NCBI GenBank assembly: GCA_004297985.1
Contig: SCRA01000004.1
Coordinates: 1-64,000 of the forward strand
Direction of reading: 5' to 3'
Source: a bacterium
GTDB taxonomy: Bacteria; Vulcanimicrobiota; Vulcanimicrobiia; Vulcanimicrobiales; SCRA01
Length of the DNA: 64,000 nt
Shown here: positions 63,525 through 64,000 of the stretch, piece by piece
How positions within the stretch are numbered: the stretch's first letter is position 1
Layout of the letters: each line of letters starts with the position of its first letter
The notes under the pieces: generated by a model
What the model saw: only the letters and a program-made list of their open reading frames with translations
What the model was told of the DNA's origin: nothing
Database searches by the model: none
Program-made: the position numbers and the translations under genes

Positions 63525-64000
63525 ACCGCTTCGCTGACGCCGGCCTCCGCGAATGTCGCCATCTCGCGCAACGTGCGTGCCGCTGCATCGACGAGCGGCA
63601 TCGCGAGCGCAGCGCCCGTGCCCTCGCCCAGCCGCAGATCGAGCTCCAGCAGCGGACGCAGTCCGAGGTGCGCGAGCGCGTGGGCATGCCCCGGCTCCGC
63701 CCCGCGGTGGCCGGCGATCATCCACTCGATGATCTGGGGTGCCAAACGCTGTGCTACCAGCGCCGCGGCGGTGGCGATGAAGCCATCGAGAACGACGGGA
63801 ATGCCCGCACCGGCCGCGGCGAGCATCGCGCCGGCCATTCCGCCGATCTCGAAGCCTCCCAGTTCGGCAAGGAGGGTGACTCCGTCGGCGTCGGGAGCCA
63901 CACGCGCCACCGCTTGCGCGACGATCTCGCGCTTGCGAGCGAGTCGCGCGTCGTCGATCCCGGTTCCGCGCCCGCAGATCTCTTGCGCGCTGCGTCCGGT
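63521..64000 (-). CDS. cobT: nicotinate-nucleotide-dimethylbenzimidazole phosphoribosyltransferase, partial
   Basis: 160 codons read in from the right edge, ending in TGA at 63521. [31 protein letters not shown] and GFIATAAAL are CobT motifs. It makes alpha-ribazole phosphate for the lower ligand. The N-terminus lies beyond the window. Directly upstream of cobS and coupled to it. Confidence 0.93.
   Translation of the reverse strand, partial: TGRSAQEICGRGTGIDDARLARKREIVAQAVARVAPDADGVTLLAELGGFEIGGMAGAMLAAAGAGIPVVLDGFIATAAALVAQRLAPQIIEWMIAGHRGAEPGHAHALAHLGLRPLLELDLRLGEGTGAALAMPLVDAAARTLREMATFAEAGVSEAV

Overview
The window is high-GC bacterial chromosome, gene dense, with about 55 protein genes and no rRNA, tRNA, CRISPR array, insertion sequence or prophage that I could find. 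Predicted lipoproteins with lipoboxes followed by glycine runs, a PBP4-type peptidase, cobalamin-dependent MetH with B12 uptake and assembly genes, a BoxB-like diiron oxygenase and an uncharacterised ABC-2 exporter fit a free-living aerobic (possibly microaerobic) heterotroph. The style resembles high-GC environmental lineages such as Eremiobacterota/Vulcanimicrobiota, Chloroflexota or Deinococcota relatives, but no marker here fixes the phylum and I treat this as a guess.

Layout. 1-2102 (minus): EamA exporter, Na+/H+ antiporter and the start of typA. 2153-4183: S9 peptidase. 4180-7579 (minus): a four-gene ABC-2 exporter operon that contains a hexapeptide-repeat protein; one permease probably starts at ATT. 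7635-9508: kinase and MFS exporter. 9507-10254 (minus): a Lys/Arg/Ala-repeat histone-H1-like gene with a clear terminator, and a 59-codon membrane protein gene. 10332-13687: Lhr-Core helicase plus metallophosphoesterase. 13786-16419: cupin, Nudix hydrolase, release factor RF3. 16525-18848: a secreted SCP-like lipoprotein and an orphan pilin-like protein.

18917-28614 is the most interesting region. A sigma70-like promoter followed by an inverted repeat precedes eight tightly packed plus-strand genes: a split 3-hydroxyacyl-CoA dehydrogenase, a beta-ketoadipyl-CoA-type thiolase, an aldehyde dehydrogenase, a short BoxB-like diiron epoxidase, an enoyl-CoA hydratase, and a CuA heme-copper oxidase pair plus a small membrane protein. 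A convergent PaaX-family repressor follows. This looks like an aerobic CoA-thioester aromatic degradation operon joined to a terminal oxidoreductase. Its subunit I lacks the usual active-site tyrosine and so could be a nitric oxide reductase.

28641-33403: PBP4 carboxypeptidase, a GntR regulator on a likely leaderless promoter, an SHMT-like enzyme with an altered PLP-lysine motif, and argC. 33404-34756: a lower-GC island with a lipoprotein and a small membrane protein. 34759-42246: metallo-beta-lactamase exonuclease, cysteine synthase, DUF72, zinc-type L-asparaginase, and metH behind a strongly base-paired leader. 42557-47329: a complete livKHMGF branched-chain amino acid (or aromatic acid) ABC transporter with a large stem-loop after the binding-protein gene. 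47326-52341: nagA, phosphohexomutase, 2-hydroxyacid dehydrogenase, MFS exporter. 52415-58028: LysR regulator, secreted phosphoesterase, type I glutamine synthetase, M30-like metallopeptidase. 58102-64000: BtuCD-like importer with a coupled thioesterase, cytosolic GH15 glucoamylase, cobS and partial cobT.

Shared themes: B12 supply (BtuCD, CobS, CobT) feeds MetH. Nucleic-acid repair proteins (Lhr-Core, its phosphoesterase, and the separate exonuclease) belong to one known functional group. Six convergent pairs overlap at their stop ends.
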